In this document: piece after piece, positions 1-8,333 of the stretch
Layout of the letters: every line of letters starts with the position of its first letter
How positions within the stretch are numbered: the first letter of the stretch is position 1
IMG/VR virus record: IMGVR_UViG_3300042559_002235
Span: 1 to 49,111 of that record
Direction: 5' to 3' (one strand)
Length of the DNA: 49,111 nucleotides
From: a virus
Notes under the pieces: model-generated
The model's input: only the letters and a program-made list of their open reading frames with translations
The model's database searches: none
Told to the model about the DNA's origin: nothing
Position numbers and translations under genes: made by a program

Positions 1-986
1 CCCTTTTCTTTTGGTGGCATTATTTGAGCAACTACACCATGTAGTGATTTTATTAAGTTATAAACTTTACTATCTGACTTTGGTGGAGCTGGTGGTACTG
101 GTGGAGTAGCCTCGTTAATTGAGTAAACCCAATTAAATTCATACTCATGTGATGCATTAACAGATTGTGTTGCCCCAACTGTAGTTGTTGTAGCTCCTGT
201 TGTTGGTACCTTTTTCTTAGCTAATTCTGCTTTTTCAGCATCTGTTAATTTTCCGTCTTTAAACCCTTTATTTCCAGCTAAGTGTGGAAGAACAGCGTCT
301 GATCTTTTTTTGTTAGCTACTATAAATTTATTAACGATTCTAAGAGCACTTTGAAAATTAGCAATATATGATAGATAAACTTTTTCACCTGAGATTCTTT
401 CAGCTTTTTTCTCTGGATCCATATCCTCTTCGGTTACGTTATCTTCTTCCTTAATTGAATCTAAAAACTTCTTCCATTCATTTAATTGTCTTAGTAACTC
501 ATTTTTCTTAGGTATATCAGCAGTTTCTTCTGTTTTTTCAATAGCTATATTAGTTAAGTTTTTTATTTCTTGTAAAGGAGTCTTTTCAACATGCATATTC
601 TTTACAGCCTTTTCTAAGTTATAAAGATATATGAAGTTTCTAATTTTAGCCCATTCAGCTAAATCACTTTCATCTAAGTCATTTACTTTTGATTCTAATA
701 GTAAGTCATCAAATGTACTTTTTAAACGAGAAACAACGCCTTTCATTCTAACTAAATTAGCTTGTATTTTAGCTTTTCTGATTGTACTATTAATTAATCT
801 ACCTAATAATGAGTCACCCCAAGGAATATCATTTGCAAAAGGACCACTATCTTCAAGTATTAGCTCGAAATCAGATGATTTATATTCTTCTTTCAGAGAT
901 GGATATTTTTCTTCTAAAGATTTAAATTCATTTACTTTATTGATACTTTTTCTAAGAAATTCATCTCTTCCACTAATATACTTCAT
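1..986 (-). CDS. Unknown phage protein, 3' end outside window
   Basis: This reading frame is open from an ATG at 986 to the left edge, so only the N-terminal 328 residues are visible. It begins MKYISGRDEFLRK. The first 200 residues are rich in Lys, Glu and Leu and look helical. Around residues 270-310 comes a Thr/Ala/Pro-rich linker (TPPVPPAPPK), followed by a second segment containing KVYNLIKSLHG that runs off the window. The linker suggests two domains. The start is supported by a TTAATATATA motif 24 nt upstream, the same spacing as the portal gene. No family was recognised; a virion protein is the most likely role because of the late-type promoter, but that is inference. Confidence 0.7.
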   Translation of the reverse strand, partial: MKYISGRDEFLRKSINKVNEFKSLEEKYPSLKEEYKSSDFELILEDSGPFANDIPWGDSLLGRLINSTIRKAKIQANLVRMKGVVSRLKSTFDDLLLESKVNDLDESDLAEWAKIRNFIYLYNLEKAVKNMHVEKTPLQEIKNLTNIAIEKTEETADIPKKNELLRQLNEWKKFLDSIKEEDNVTEEDMDPEKKAERISGEKVYLSYIANFQSALRIVNKFIVANKKRSDAVLPHLAGNKGFKDGKLTDAEKAELAKKKVPTTGATTTTVGATQSVNASHEYEFNWVYSINEATPPVPPAPPKSDSKVYNLIKSLHGVVAQIMPPKEK

Positions 987-1010
987 ATAAATATGTATTT
1001 TTTTCAAAAG

Positions 1011-1020
1011 TATATATTAA
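1011..1020 (-). promoter_or_regulatory. Late-type promoter motif TTAATATATA
   Basis: Exact TTAATATATA on the minus strand, 24 nt before the ATG at 986. The same motif and spacing recur before 8358, 17990 and 18538. Confidence 0.6.
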
Positions 1021-1116
1021 AAGATTTAACTCTATTTTTCATTATTCATAATAAGTCCGTATATTTGAGACATTGATAATATTTATTGAAAATAATAAAA
1101 AATATATATCATAATA

Positions 1117-1148
1117 TTTGATTTGAATTGAAATTATTGTTATATTTG
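1117..1148 (+). promoter_or_regulatory. Host-type (Bacteroidetes) promoter
   Basis: TTTG at 1117-1120, a 20-nt spacer, then TATATTTG at 1141-1148, matching the Bacteroidetes -33/-7 pattern TTTG and TAnnTTTG. It lies just upstream of the gene at 1168 and suggests early expression by host RNA polymerase. Confidence 0.6.
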
Positions 1149-1167
1149 TATAAATAATAAATCCACT

Positions 1168-1515
1168 ATGAAAAATATAATCTGTATCGACTTAACAAAA
1201 TACAATCAAAGCAAACTTCAAGAACTTGCTTCTGTATACAAACTTAATTATGATTTCTTAGACAAACATAAAAAAGCTGACTCTGTTAAAATCTGGATCG
1301 ACTTGAGTTCTGGTATATTAGTGGCTTTTACTACTAAGAAGATCACAAAAATGATTTACTCTGACGAATACATGGATTTCTTGTCAAAAATGGAAACAAT
1401 CACATTGGCTAAAAAAGAAGTTGTAATGGATGTAGATTCAATACTTGATAAAATTGCTAAATATGGTATCACATCCATAACTGAAAACGAAAAAAGTTTT
1501 CTTGATGGTCAATAA
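1168..1515 (+). CDS. Small protein with C-terminal ILDKIxKYGI motif
   Basis: 115 residues, begins MKNIICIDLTKYNQ. The C-terminus reads ILDKIAKYGITSITENEKSFLDG. A closely similar ending (LDKILSKGISSLT...DKEILD) occurs in the unrelated protein encoded at 20250-20687. This short helix-turn segment is common at the C-termini of Bacteroidetes proteins, so it may be a small interaction module. The gene has its own host-type promoter and an intrinsic terminator, so it is a monocistronic, probably early gene. Function unknown. Confidence 0.75.
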   Translation: MKNIICIDLTKYNQSKLQELASVYKLNYDFLDKHKKADSVKIWIDLSSGILVAFTTKKITKMIYSDEYMDFLSKMETITLAKKEVVMDVDSILDKIAKYGITSITENEKSFLDGQ

Positions 1516-1540
1516 AAATACCTATTTTTATACAAATCTT

Positions 1541-1570
1541 AAAAAACCGGGAATAATTCCGGTTTTTTTA
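1541..1570 (+). terminator. Intrinsic terminator
   Basis: An A-tract, CCGG stem with GAATAATT between, CCGG and then seven T. It follows the gene ending at 1515. Confidence 0.8.
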
Positions 1571-1679
1571 TTTTAAAATATATTTTTTTTAAGCACCACC
1601 ATTTTTTGATAAAAAATCAAGGTCAATTATTTAACTGTTCAAAAATTGAATATATATATTATACAATTAAATTTTTTGT

Positions 1680-1982
1680 ATGAGATACATAGAGCTAAAA
1701 TATCGTAATAAGACTTATACCACAGAGGTAGAAATCGATGATATTCTTTTAAGTGAGAATTTTTATTGGTTAATCGACTCGGAAATCGAGAATGCTCAAA
1801 TTGAGATAGAAAAAGGTACACTTATTTGGAATGGTGGTAGTTTCTTTACTGGAGACTGGCACTATGGTATTTTTAAAAATGGTGACTTTTATGGAAATTG
1901 GGAAAACGGGATATGGGAGAGTGGTAATTTTGGGGGAAAATGGCATAGTGGTGTTAATTTAACTCAAGATATAAAAAAATAA
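1680..1982 (+). CDS. Small Trp/Gly repeat protein
   Basis: 100 residues. Residues 45-90 consist of short repeats built on W-x-x-G-x-F-x-x-G (for example GDWHYGIFKNGDF, GNWENGIWESGNF). This spacing of Trp, Phe and Gly predicts a repetitive beta structure, similar in style to MORN-like repeats, but I cannot assign a family. The N-terminal half (MRYIELKYRNK) is not repetitive. An AT-rich stretch with ATATATAT lies 20 nt upstream. The next gene follows after 9 nt and is probably cotranscribed. Role unknown. Confidence 0.7.
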   Translation: MRYIELKYRNKTYTTEVEIDDILLSENFYWLIDSEIENAQIEIEKGTLIWNGGSFFTGDWHYGIFKNGDFYGNWENGIWESGNFGGKWHSGVNLTQDIKK

Positions 1983-1991
1983 CAAATTATT

Positions 1992-2447
1992 ATGAAGAGA
2001 AAAAGAATTGTTCTTGAAGAAGAAAGAGCTAAGGAAATTTTGAATCAAAATGTAATCAGAGTTAAAAAAGAATCAGGTGATTATTTTTTTGAAATAGGAA
2101 AAGAGTCAACTTCTGACATTGCAGAAGGTGTATCAATTCTTATGAGAAAATTAGAATGGAATGACCCGATTTGGAATACCGAGATAGATAAAATAATTTA
2201 TGAAGATATAACACCTGAGAAGGCCTTATTTTGGTTAACAGGTGGTTATGCAGAGTGGAGAACACTAAACCACTATAATAAACCATGGTGTGATAGTTAT
2301 TTAGAATTTCAAGAAGAATTTGGATTTCTAATAATAAATATCATTAAAAAATCAAAAAAACTAGCAGATGTAAGAGACGGATTTGTAAAGTATCTTAATC
2401 TACCAATTTTATACAACTTTGCAATTAGTAGAGATATGGTAAAATAA
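1992..2447 (+). CDS. Unknown protein
   Basis: 151 residues starting MKRKRIVLEEERAKE. It has no signal peptide or membrane segment. The central part is aromatic-rich (LFWLTGGYAEWRTLNHYNKPWCDSY). It shares a transcript with the Trp/Gly repeat gene (9-nt gap) and is followed by a strong terminator. No family recognised. Confidence 0.65.
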   Translation: MKRKRIVLEEERAKEILNQNVIRVKKESGDYFFEIGKESTSDIAEGVSILMRKLEWNDPIWNTEIDKIIYEDITPEKALFWLTGGYAEWRTLNHYNKPWCDSYLEFQEEFGFLIINIIKKSKKLADVRDGFVKYLNLPILYNFAISRDMVK

Positions 2448-2469
2448 ATAAAAAATATATATGTTAATT

Positions 2470-2500
2470 AAAATCCCATCTAAATGATGGGATTTTTTTT
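2470..2500 (+). terminator. Intrinsic terminator fused to a promoter
   Basis: AAATCCCATC stem, 5-nt loop, GATGGGATT and a run of T. The last T of the tract is the first base of a TTAATATATA motif. Confidence 0.85.
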
Positions 2501-2509
2501 TAATATATA
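2500..2509 (+). promoter_or_regulatory. Late-type promoter motif TTAATATATA
   Basis: Exact motif that begins inside the T-tract of the preceding terminator and ends only 5 nt before the ATG at 2515. A transcript from here would be leaderless or nearly so. Confidence 0.55.
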
Positions 2510-2514
2510 ATTAC

Positions 2515-2790
2515 ATGGAACAATTAAAATCTATTTGTCGAAATGCCTGGTGTAAAGCGACTTTTGTTTATAGAAAAGAAGATATGGTACCTGTGAATCC
2601 AGATGTTAAAATAACAAAAAATGAACCAATGGATGATATTGAAATGATGGCTCCTTTATATTGTTATAAATGTAAAAGCTTTGATTCTGAACTTAGTGGT
2701 GGAATTGAATGGAAAGATAAAGAATATGAAGGAAGTAGATTTGATGGTATGCCTCATCAGGTAAGATATAAAGTAACAAATTTTAAATAA
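2515..2790 (+). CDS. Small protein with four-Cys zinc-binding pattern
   Basis: 91 residues. It carries a C-x4-C pair (CRNAWC, residues 8-13) and a C-x2-C pair (CYKC, near residue 50), which together could bind one zinc ion as a zinc ribbon. The C-terminal part is acidic and aromatic. The stop codon overlaps the next start by one base (TAATG), so translation is probably coupled to the HAD-like gene downstream. Function unknown. Confidence 0.7.
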   Translation: MEQLKSICRNAWCKATFVYRKEDMVPVNPDVKITKNEPMDDIEMMAPLYCYKCKSFDSELSGGIEWKDKEYEGSRFDGMPHQVRYKVTNFK

Positions 2791-3635
2791 TGAAAGCTCA
2801 CTTTTTTGACATCGATGTTATATTAAATACTAATAGTATGGTTTGGGTTGTGGATAAAGCTGTGCCTAGTATACCTATATTAAAAATATCTCAATCCGAG
2901 TTTAATTTAATAAAAAAAGGTATTTATAAAGGTCAAGAAAGCTCTATGAAGTTTGGAGGAACCGACTATTGGGTTTCTTCGGATTTTATGAATAAGATAA
3001 AAGTTAAATCTAAAAATCATCAAGCTAATTTTTCTAATCTAATATTCTCTATGCAGGAATTTATGAATAAAGAGTTAATGGAGAATTTAGAATATACACT
3101 AAATTTAGATAATATACTACATCTTAAAAATACAGATGATGATATTTACTTTATATGTTCTAGAAATAATAAAAGAAACTATGAAGTAATGATTTCTAAA
3201 ATAGAAGAGAAATTAAAAGAAAATGGATTAAAAATTAAAAAGTATTATTTCATCTCTGAGACATTCTATAATAGAAATAGTGATGATATATCTTATAAAA
3301 AAGCTAGACTATTACTACAACACATTATAGGATTGAAAACAGAAGGTGATAAATTCACTGAAGAAGAGTTACAGAAATATACTGAATTGTATTTTTATGA
3401 TGATGAAGAAAATGCTATAAAATTAGCAATCGATTCAAATAAACTCTTAACCGTTTTACTTTCTAATACCGATTCTAATTTAAAGGATAGAATTAAAAGT
3501 GAATTAAAACAAGAAGAAAGATTACTTTTTGTTAACCTTGTTACTGGTAATAGAGTTAACCGATTCGTTACAACAAAGGTAAAAATTGAATTTAGTAACT
3601 TGATTAAGGCTTTTGAAAGTTTTAAGTATAGATAA
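2790..3635 (+). CDS. Putative HAD-superfamily-like protein
   Basis: 281 residues. The N-terminus reads MKAHFFDIDVIL, a DxDx-type motif I. ICSRNN near residue 130 could be motif II, a Lys in KKARLL motif III, and YFYDDEENA near residue 210 the acidic motif IV, which has the typical DD. The order and spacing fit a HAD phosphatase fold, with a cap-like insertion between residues 30 and 125. The second Asp of motif I is retained. Substrate unknown. It is translationally coupled to the zinc-ribbon gene. The assignment rests on motif order only. Confidence 0.5.
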   Translation: MKAHFFDIDVILNTNSMVWVVDKAVPSIPILKISQSEFNLIKKGIYKGQESSMKFGGTDYWVSSDFMNKIKVKSKNHQANFSNLIFSMQEFMNKELMENLEYTLNLDNILHLKNTDDDIYFICSRNNKRNYEVMISKIEEKLKENGLKIKKYYFISETFYNRNSDDISYKKARLLLQHIIGLKTEGDKFTEEELQKYTELYFYDDEENAIKLAIDSNKLLTVLLSNTDSNLKDRIKSELKQEERLLFVNLVTGNRVNRFVTTKVKIEFSNLIKAFESFKYR

Positions 3636-3636
3636 T

Positions 3637-4272
3637 TTACTTAGAATCTTTATCTTTCCCTATCATCGCATTTTTAATCAAATCATTCAACTTTCTGTTA
3701 TCCATGATAGCACCTGTATCTGACTCTGGCATTTCTCCTGAGAAGTCATCAATTGCTTTTTGAACATCTGGACTTTCGATTTCGTTCAAACCTAAATCTT
3801 TTCTTAGTCCTTTATAAAATTTCTCCAATTCAGTTCTTTGAGTAGATGAGAATTTAGAGTTTTCTCTAATTTGGCCAATTGTTTGGTTGACAACCTCGTG
3901 CATTCTTGCTGAATTGTCACCATTATCTACTTGTCTCAATTGTGATAAGAAGTTCTTTCTAGTCATTTTTGATAAGAAGATTGTTTCAGCATAAACTAAA
4001 GCATCATCTCTCAGCTTATTTTTTATATATGGGTGTTCTTTTAATTGTGGTACGTCACTTAGATATAAATCTACAAGTGATTCTAATACTTCCATTGATT
4101 GTTGTGAAGCAACGGTCATATCTGAGTCATAATCATACATCTCAATTGCTCCTAAATCTGGTAAATCTTCAGGTCTTGCTAAGTGTTTGCTGATATCAAA
4201 TTCTCCGCTTTCGGACTGAATTTCATCAAATTCATCCTTTATTCTATTTCTTTCATTTTCTGCTTTTGACAT
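3637..4272 (-). CDS. gp16: Probable small terminase (gp16-like)
   Basis: 211 residues, transcribed divergently from the large terminase gene with 50 bp between starts. An acidic N-terminus with LARPEDLPDLG is followed by long helices. The segment YAETIFLSKM...ARMHEVVNQTIGQIRENS...ELEKFYKGLRKDL has the same order of residues as the central region of T4 gp16 (AKIFL, RHMEVF, GQM, LHKDMKDI). Small terminases recognise phage DNA and regulate the gp17 motor. The protein is longer than T4 gp16 (164 residues). The neighbourhood supports the call; sequence similarity is weak. Confidence 0.55.
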   Translation of the reverse strand: MSKAENERNRIKDEFDEIQSESGEFDISKHLARPEDLPDLGAIEMYDYDSDMTVASQQSMEVLESLVDLYLSDVPQLKEHPYIKNKLRDDALVYAETIFLSKMTRKNFLSQLRQVDNGDNSARMHEVVNQTIGQIRENSKFSSTQRTELEKFYKGLRKDLGLNEIESPDVQKAIDDFSGEMPESDTGAIMDNRKLNDLIKNAMIGKDKDSK

Positions 4273-4291
4273 AGAAGGTGGTTTTTTACAA

Positions 4292-4301
4292 TATATATTA
4301 A
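4292..4301 (-). promoter_or_regulatory. Late-type promoter motif TTAATATATA
   Basis: TTAATATATA on the minus strand, 19 nt before the ATG at 4272. The surrounding AATATATATTAA is nearly palindromic, so it could also serve the divergent terminase gene at 4323. Confidence 0.5.
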
Positions 4302-4322
4302 AAAGATATTGTTCCTAAAATT

Positions 4323-6452
4323 ATGGCAGTAGCTAAACAACAAGAAAGACAGATGATTTTCACTACTAAATTAGTAGATGAAGCAACAGATAAAATAAAC
4401 GATGGAGTAGTCGTTAAAAGATACCAAAACCCTTGGTTAAAAAGTGAGGTTGGTCTTCGAAGAGCGGGTGCCTCATTTAAGATGACACCTGACGAACAAC
4501 AGGAGTATGTTAGATGTGCTTTAGATGTTCACTACTTTACCGAAAAATATTGTAAGGTTAAAACAGAAGATGGATCTATTGATAATATTCTACTAAGAGA
4601 TTATCAGAAAGAAATGCTTGACAACTTTGTTAATAATAGATTTAGTATTTTAATGGCATCTCGTCAGGTAGGTAAGACTATCTCATCTTCTATTTTTATG
4701 TTACATACTATTCTATTTAATAATGATAAGAACATAATGATTGTTGCCAACAAAGGTGATACCGCTGTTGAAATTGTTGATAAGATTAAATCTATCTACT
4801 CTTTATTACCTTTCTTCTTAAAACCCGGTATTAAAACTTGGAATCAGAAGTCATTAACATTTGAAAATGGATGTAGAATTAAAACATCTGCTAGAACAAA
4901 GACTCCGGCTATTGGTTTTACGATTGACGTACTTTACTTAGATGAGTTTGCTCATATTCCTTCAAATATTATTGAACCTTACTATACTGCTGCTTTCCCA
5001 ACCGTATCAGCCGTTCAAAATTCAAAGATTATTATTACATCAACTCCAAATGGTATGAATTTATTCCATAGATTACTAATTGATGCTGAACGACCAGATG
5101 GAGATCCACTAAAGAATAACTATAAAGCGATGAGGGTTTATTGGTATCAAGTTCCGGGTCGATTTATAACTTATATTAGATTAAACGCTCATAAAATGTA
5201 TGAGTATGGTGTTACTAAAGAAGAGATATTTCAAGTAGTGCAGGATAGATGGTCTCAACATACAAAACTTGAGATGAAGTATATCACTGATAATATGAAA
5301 GATGTTATCTATGTTTATAATAATGATAAATGTACAGATGAAGAAGTTAAGAAAACAACTTTTATTGATAAGAATGGATTTGAAGTTCCTATTTTAGCTA
5401 TATCTGAAATGACAACTTGGAAAGAAGAGGCTATAAAGGATATCGGTGGTGAAGATGCCTTCAATCAAGAATATGGACTAAGATTTATTAATGCTTCTAA
5501 ATCATTACTTAATGAGGCTATTATTGATGATTTGTTGAGAAATAAAAAGAACTATGTATTTGAAGAAATACAAGAGTTTGATAGAAAACTTAAATTTAGT
5601 TATAACGACTTAAAGTGGGTTGATGATGATGATATATTCATACCACTTAAAAGAAAAGATTATAAAATAGTCATTTCAGTTGATATATCTGAAGGTTTAG
5701 GTCAAGATTACTCTATAATAAACATTTTTAGAGTTTCTGAGAAACCGAAAGATCTCATAGAATCTCAAAAAGCGTCTTATAAATCTATTGTTGATTTCTT
5801 TAGACTAGAACAAATTGGTATTTTCAGAAATAATTTTATTTCAGTTAAACAATTAGCTGAGTTACTTTATATGATCGTCTTTGAATACTTAAATCCAGAA
5901 AATATTAAAGTAGTAGTTGAGTTAAATAACTATGGTAATACTTTATTTGCTGAGTTACCACATGTTTTTGATGGTAATAATAACTATGGTTCTTCGGTTT
6001 TTGTTAGATATAAACATAGAGCTGACGCAACTGAAGAAAAAATGGGTTTAAAGGTAGGTGAGAATAAAAATCTTATGGTTAAAGATTATCAAGACCTAAT
6101 GCAAAGTAAATCATTTGTTATAAACAATGAAGATAATATCAGAGAAATAACAACTTTTGTCAAGCACACAACAACAGCCGGTAATACTAGATATGCGGCT
6201 GATGTTGGGAATGATGATAGTGTTATGACTATAGTTAATGCTACTACTATATTTAGTAGACATGAATTTTCTGAAATGGTAGAGGATTGGTCTAGTAAAT
6301 TTGTTGATAAAGAATTTACAAACTATGTTCAAGAAAGTCTTAAAAATATGGACTATGTTGACGGAGTTGATTATGGACAAGTCCTGAAAATAAGAAAGCA
6401 ACAAATGAATAGATATAAAGGTAGTCAGGGGAAAAACTGGTTTAATAGTTAA
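4323..6452 (+). CDS. terL: Terminase large subunit (gp17-like)
   Basis: 709 residues; the ATPase-nuclease that drives DNA into the prohead and cuts it. Walker A is SRQVGKT (about 113-119), Walker B LYLDEF (about 204-209), and the coupling motif is STPNG (240-244). The RNase H-like nuclease begins at ISVDIS (Asp near 454) with a following QDYS, then VVVELNNYGN and GNDDSVM supplying further acidic residues. T4 gp17 has about 610 residues; the extra length lies mainly between the ATPase and nuclease domains (about 260-440). The 3' end overlaps the convergent ClpS gene by 4 nt. Assignment is secure. Confidence 0.95.
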   Translation: MAVAKQQERQMIFTTKLVDEATDKINDGVVVKRYQNPWLKSEVGLRRAGASFKMTPDEQQEYVRCALDVHYFTEKYCKVKTEDGSIDNILLRDYQKEMLDNFVNNRFSILMASRQVGKTISSSIFMLHTILFNNDKNIMIVANKGDTAVEIVDKIKSIYSLLPFFLKPGIKTWNQKSLTFENGCRIKTSARTKTPAIGFTIDVLYLDEFAHIPSNIIEPYYTAAFPTVSAVQNSKIIITSTPNGMNLFHRLLIDAERPDGDPLKNNYKAMRVYWYQVPGRFITYIRLNAHKMYEYGVTKEEIFQVVQDRWSQHTKLEMKYITDNMKDVIYVYNNDKCTDEEVKKTTFIDKNGFEVPILAISEMTTWKEEAIKDIGGEDAFNQEYGLRFINASKSLLNEAIIDDLLRNKKNYVFEEIQEFDRKLKFSYNDLKWVDDDDIFIPLKRKDYKIVISVDISEGLGQDYSIINIFRVSEKPKDLIESQKASYKSIVDFFRLEQIGIFRNNFISVKQLAELLYMIVFEYLNPENIKVVVELNNYGNTLFAELPHVFDGNNNYGSSVFVRYKHRADATEEKMGLKVGENKNLMVKDYQDLMQSKSFVINNEDNIREITTFVKHTTTAGNTRYAADVGNDDSVMTIVNATTIFSRHEFSEMVEDWSSKFVDKEFTNYVQESLKNMDYVDGVDYGQVLKIRKQQMNRYKGSQGKNWFNS

Positions 6453-6733
6453 TCATTAGACTCCATAGTTGCTGAAAGACCAGCACCTCTTAGTTTATCT
6501 TTCATTGTTGAGATTGTTTCTAAATCTCCGTATTTAACATCACACTTTCCTCTATAGTGAATTATATGAGCACATTGATTAGCTTGTTCTAACTCGTGGT
6601 TACAAACTTTCATTAAACAAGTAATAACCCAATCAAATGTATTGTGATCATCATTGTGAAGAATTAGCTTATAAGGTTTTGCTAAAATTTCTTGTACTTT
6701 CGATTTTGTTTTCTTCTTTGTAATTGTTGCCAT
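6449..6733 (-). CDS. clpS: ClpS-family adaptor for Clp protease
   Basis: 94 residues, close to the family's usual length. After a Lys-rich tail the domain reads KPYKLILHNDDHNTFDWVI; the NDD at 27-29 and Thr32 are where ClpS holds the free alpha-amino group of N-degron substrates. HIIHYRGKC (about 56-64) and GLSATME at the end complete the fold. ClpS passes N-degron proteins to the ClpA/ClpC unfoldase and, in E. coli, slows degradation of SsrA-tagged proteins. The start of this gene lies 3 bp from the stop of the HAD gene, so the two form one operon. A phage copy could redirect the host protease. Confidence 0.88.
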   Translation of the reverse strand: MATITKKKTKSKVQEILAKPYKLILHNDDHNTFDWVITCLMKVCNHELEQANQCAHIIHYRGKCDVKYGDLETISTMKDKLRGAGLSATMESND

Positions 6734-6736
6734 AAA

Positions 6737-7264
6737 TTATATATTTTTATATTTAGTCTCTTCTTTTTTAATAACGTCTACTATTGTTACATCAACATGA
6801 TGTTCAGATGCCCATTCTTCAAATTTAACTAAGTGTTCGTGTCTATCATCATACATAACAAACTCTTTAACACCAAGTTCTTCTATTTTTTCTTCAAATA
6901 GTTTAGTTTTAAAGTTATATGTGTCACCTCCCCAGTTTAAGTGGATTTCATCAAATGATAAATTGTGTTGATTTAGAATACTCATAACATTAGCAAGCAT
7001 TCCTTCCTTCTTTTTAAGACGACCAGTTGCTAAAATAACATAGTTATCTGGATCAGCCACTGCTTCTAAATACTTAGCATATACCCATTGATTTAATGGT
7101 ACATAAAATATTTCTGGATCAATACTTTCTGGTCTACCCCACCAACCATTGTATGGCCAATCTGTTCCGGTTTTTTCTTTCCAAATTTTTTCACCTTCTT
7201 CGGGTTTTGGCGTGTGACATAAGGTGTCATCAAAATCGAATGATATTAATCTTTTATACTTCAT
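6737..7264 (-). CDS. HAD-family protein (Swiss-army-knife RNA-repair type)
   Basis: 175 residues. Motif I is FDFDDTL (residues 9-15), motif II ATGR (about 83-86) and motif IV YDDR (about 141-144). The sequence between I and II (WWGRPESI...PLNQWVY) is typical of the HAD domain found in Swiss-army-knife RNA-repair proteins, here without other repair domains. It is probably a phosphatase acting on a nucleotide or RNA end. The gene lies just upstream of clpS in one operon. A TATATTTG box (complement at 7291-7298) upstream suggests host-polymerase transcription. Confidence 0.75.
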   Translation of the reverse strand: MKYKRLISFDFDDTLCHTPKPEEGEKIWKEKTGTDWPYNGWWGRPESIDPEIFYVPLNQWVYAKYLEAVADPDNYVILATGRLKKKEGMLANVMSILNQHNLSFDEIHLNWGGDTYNFKTKLFEEKIEELGVKEFVMYDDRHEHLVKFEEWASEHHVDVTIVDVIKKEETKYKNI

Positions 7265-7290
7265 TTACTATTTATAAATTTTATCGAATG

Positions 7291-7298
7291 CAAATATA
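7291..7298 (-). promoter_or_regulatory. Possible host-type -7 box
   Basis: TATATTTG on the minus strand upstream of the HAD-clpS operon. No clear TTTG at -33, so the call is weak. Confidence 0.35.
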
Positions 7299-7376
7299 GT
7301 GAAAATATTAAAAAGATAATAATTTATCACGAAACATTTATTATTTTATATATATCATTAAAATTAAAAAGTTTTT

Positions 7377-7793
7377 ATGAAACTGGATATTAAATCTATA
7401 CTGATTTTGGTATTACTTGGATTCTCACTTATATTTTTCTATATGTGGTATTTCAGAGGAAGTGATAACTATAAAGATGACTTAAAAAAATTAAAACAAG
7501 AGAACAAAGAACTTCATGAAAAGAGAGATTCGATTCAATTACACTTAAACTCTCTTAATATTAGTTTTAATGAGTTGAGAAAACAAGATTCTCTATTAAA
7601 AATTAAAATTTCTGATCAAGAATTAGAAATACAGAAATTTAAAACTAAAGCTAATGCTTCTAAAGAACAACTTAATAAGTTATTAAAGGAGATGGAAGAA
7701 ACAAGAAAGAAAATTCAAGAATTAAAAAATAATCCTCCTAATAGAACTGATCAGGATTTAATTAATTCTCTAAAAATTAAAACAATAAAATGA
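7377..7793 (+). CDS. Membrane-anchored coiled-coil protein (possible inner spanin)
   Basis: 138 residues. One membrane segment (about 8-27, ILILVLLGFSLIFFYMWYF) is followed by a long charged coiled coil rich in Lys, Glu and Leu that ends in a Pro/Asn tail. This is the layout of an inner-membrane spanin (Rz-like), which spans the periplasm to help disrupt the outer membrane at lysis. The next gene begins at an overlapping ATGA and encodes an exported partner. No lysis gene was recognised nearby, so the role is inferred from architecture. Confidence 0.5.
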   Translation: MKLDIKSILILVLLGFSLIFFYMWYFRGSDNYKDDLKKLKQENKELHEKRDSIQLHLNSLNISFNELRKQDSLLKIKISDQELEIQKFKTKANASKEQLNKLLKEMEETRKKIQELKNNPPNRTDQDLINSLKIKTIK

Positions 7794-8299
7794 AAAATTT
7801 AATTAAATATATTATTTGTGTATCTTTTTTATTTTTAACAATGAGTGTTTCGGCTCAAGTAATAGAATATCCGAGATTTGAGACTGACTCATTGGGTCAA
7901 AAAGTTATTGTGATGACAATTGAACAAGCACAAGCACTTGATAATAAAACAGATTTAATTCCACTTTTTGAAAAACTTAATGTTCAAATAGGATCAGTTG
8001 ATTCCGCTTGTATTAAAGTTATTAATGAAAAAGATATGGTGATTGCTAGTCAAGAGGTTCAATTAAATAATCAAAAGTCTTTAATAGTAGTTAAAGACAA
8101 GGAAATATCAAACCTACAAAGTCAAATTATTGATTATAAGAATAAAGAACTTACATATATTAAAGAAATAGAGAATAAGGATAAAGAAATAAAATTACAC
8201 TTAGATAAAATTCACAAACAAAAAGTAAAAATGATTATTGGTGGTGGTATCGGTGGAGTGGCTATAATAGGCTTAGTATTATCTTTACTTATTCATTAA
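7790..8299 (+). CDS. Exported coiled-coil protein with C-terminal membrane anchor
   Basis: 169 residues. It has a signal peptide with a likely cleavage site after SVSA (residues 1-22), then a periplasmic domain and a coiled coil (about 85-145). The end is a Gly-rich membrane segment (IIGGGIGGVAIIGLVLSLLI). There is no lipobox Cys, so it is not a classical outer spanin. A helix anchored at the inner membrane and reaching outward would still suit a spanin-type or channel-regulating role. It overlaps the upstream gene by 4 nt (ATGA) and is probably translated with it. Confidence 0.5.
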   Translation: MKNLIKYIICVSFLFLTMSVSAQVIEYPRFETDSLGQKVIVMTIEQAQALDNKTDLIPLFEKLNVQIGSVDSACIKVINEKDMVIASQEVQLNNQKSLIVVKDKEISNLQSQIIDYKNKELTYIKEIENKDKEIKLHLDKIHKQKVKMIIGGGIGGVAIIGLVLSLLIH

Positions 8300-8323
8300 A
8301 TGATAAAAAATGAGTTTTTAGAC

Positions 8324-8333
8324 TTAATATATA
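8324..8333 (+). promoter_or_regulatory. Late-type promoter motif TTAATATATA
   Basis: Exact motif 24 nt before the ATG at 8358. The preceding sequence (TAAAAAATGAGTTTTTAGAC) closely resembles the one before 12897, so the conserved element may extend about 25 nt upstream. Confidence 0.65.

Noticed and set aside
631-990. Plus-strand frame of 119 codons
   Set aside because: It lies opposite the continuous minus-strand frame 1-986, which has a promoter motif and normal protein composition.
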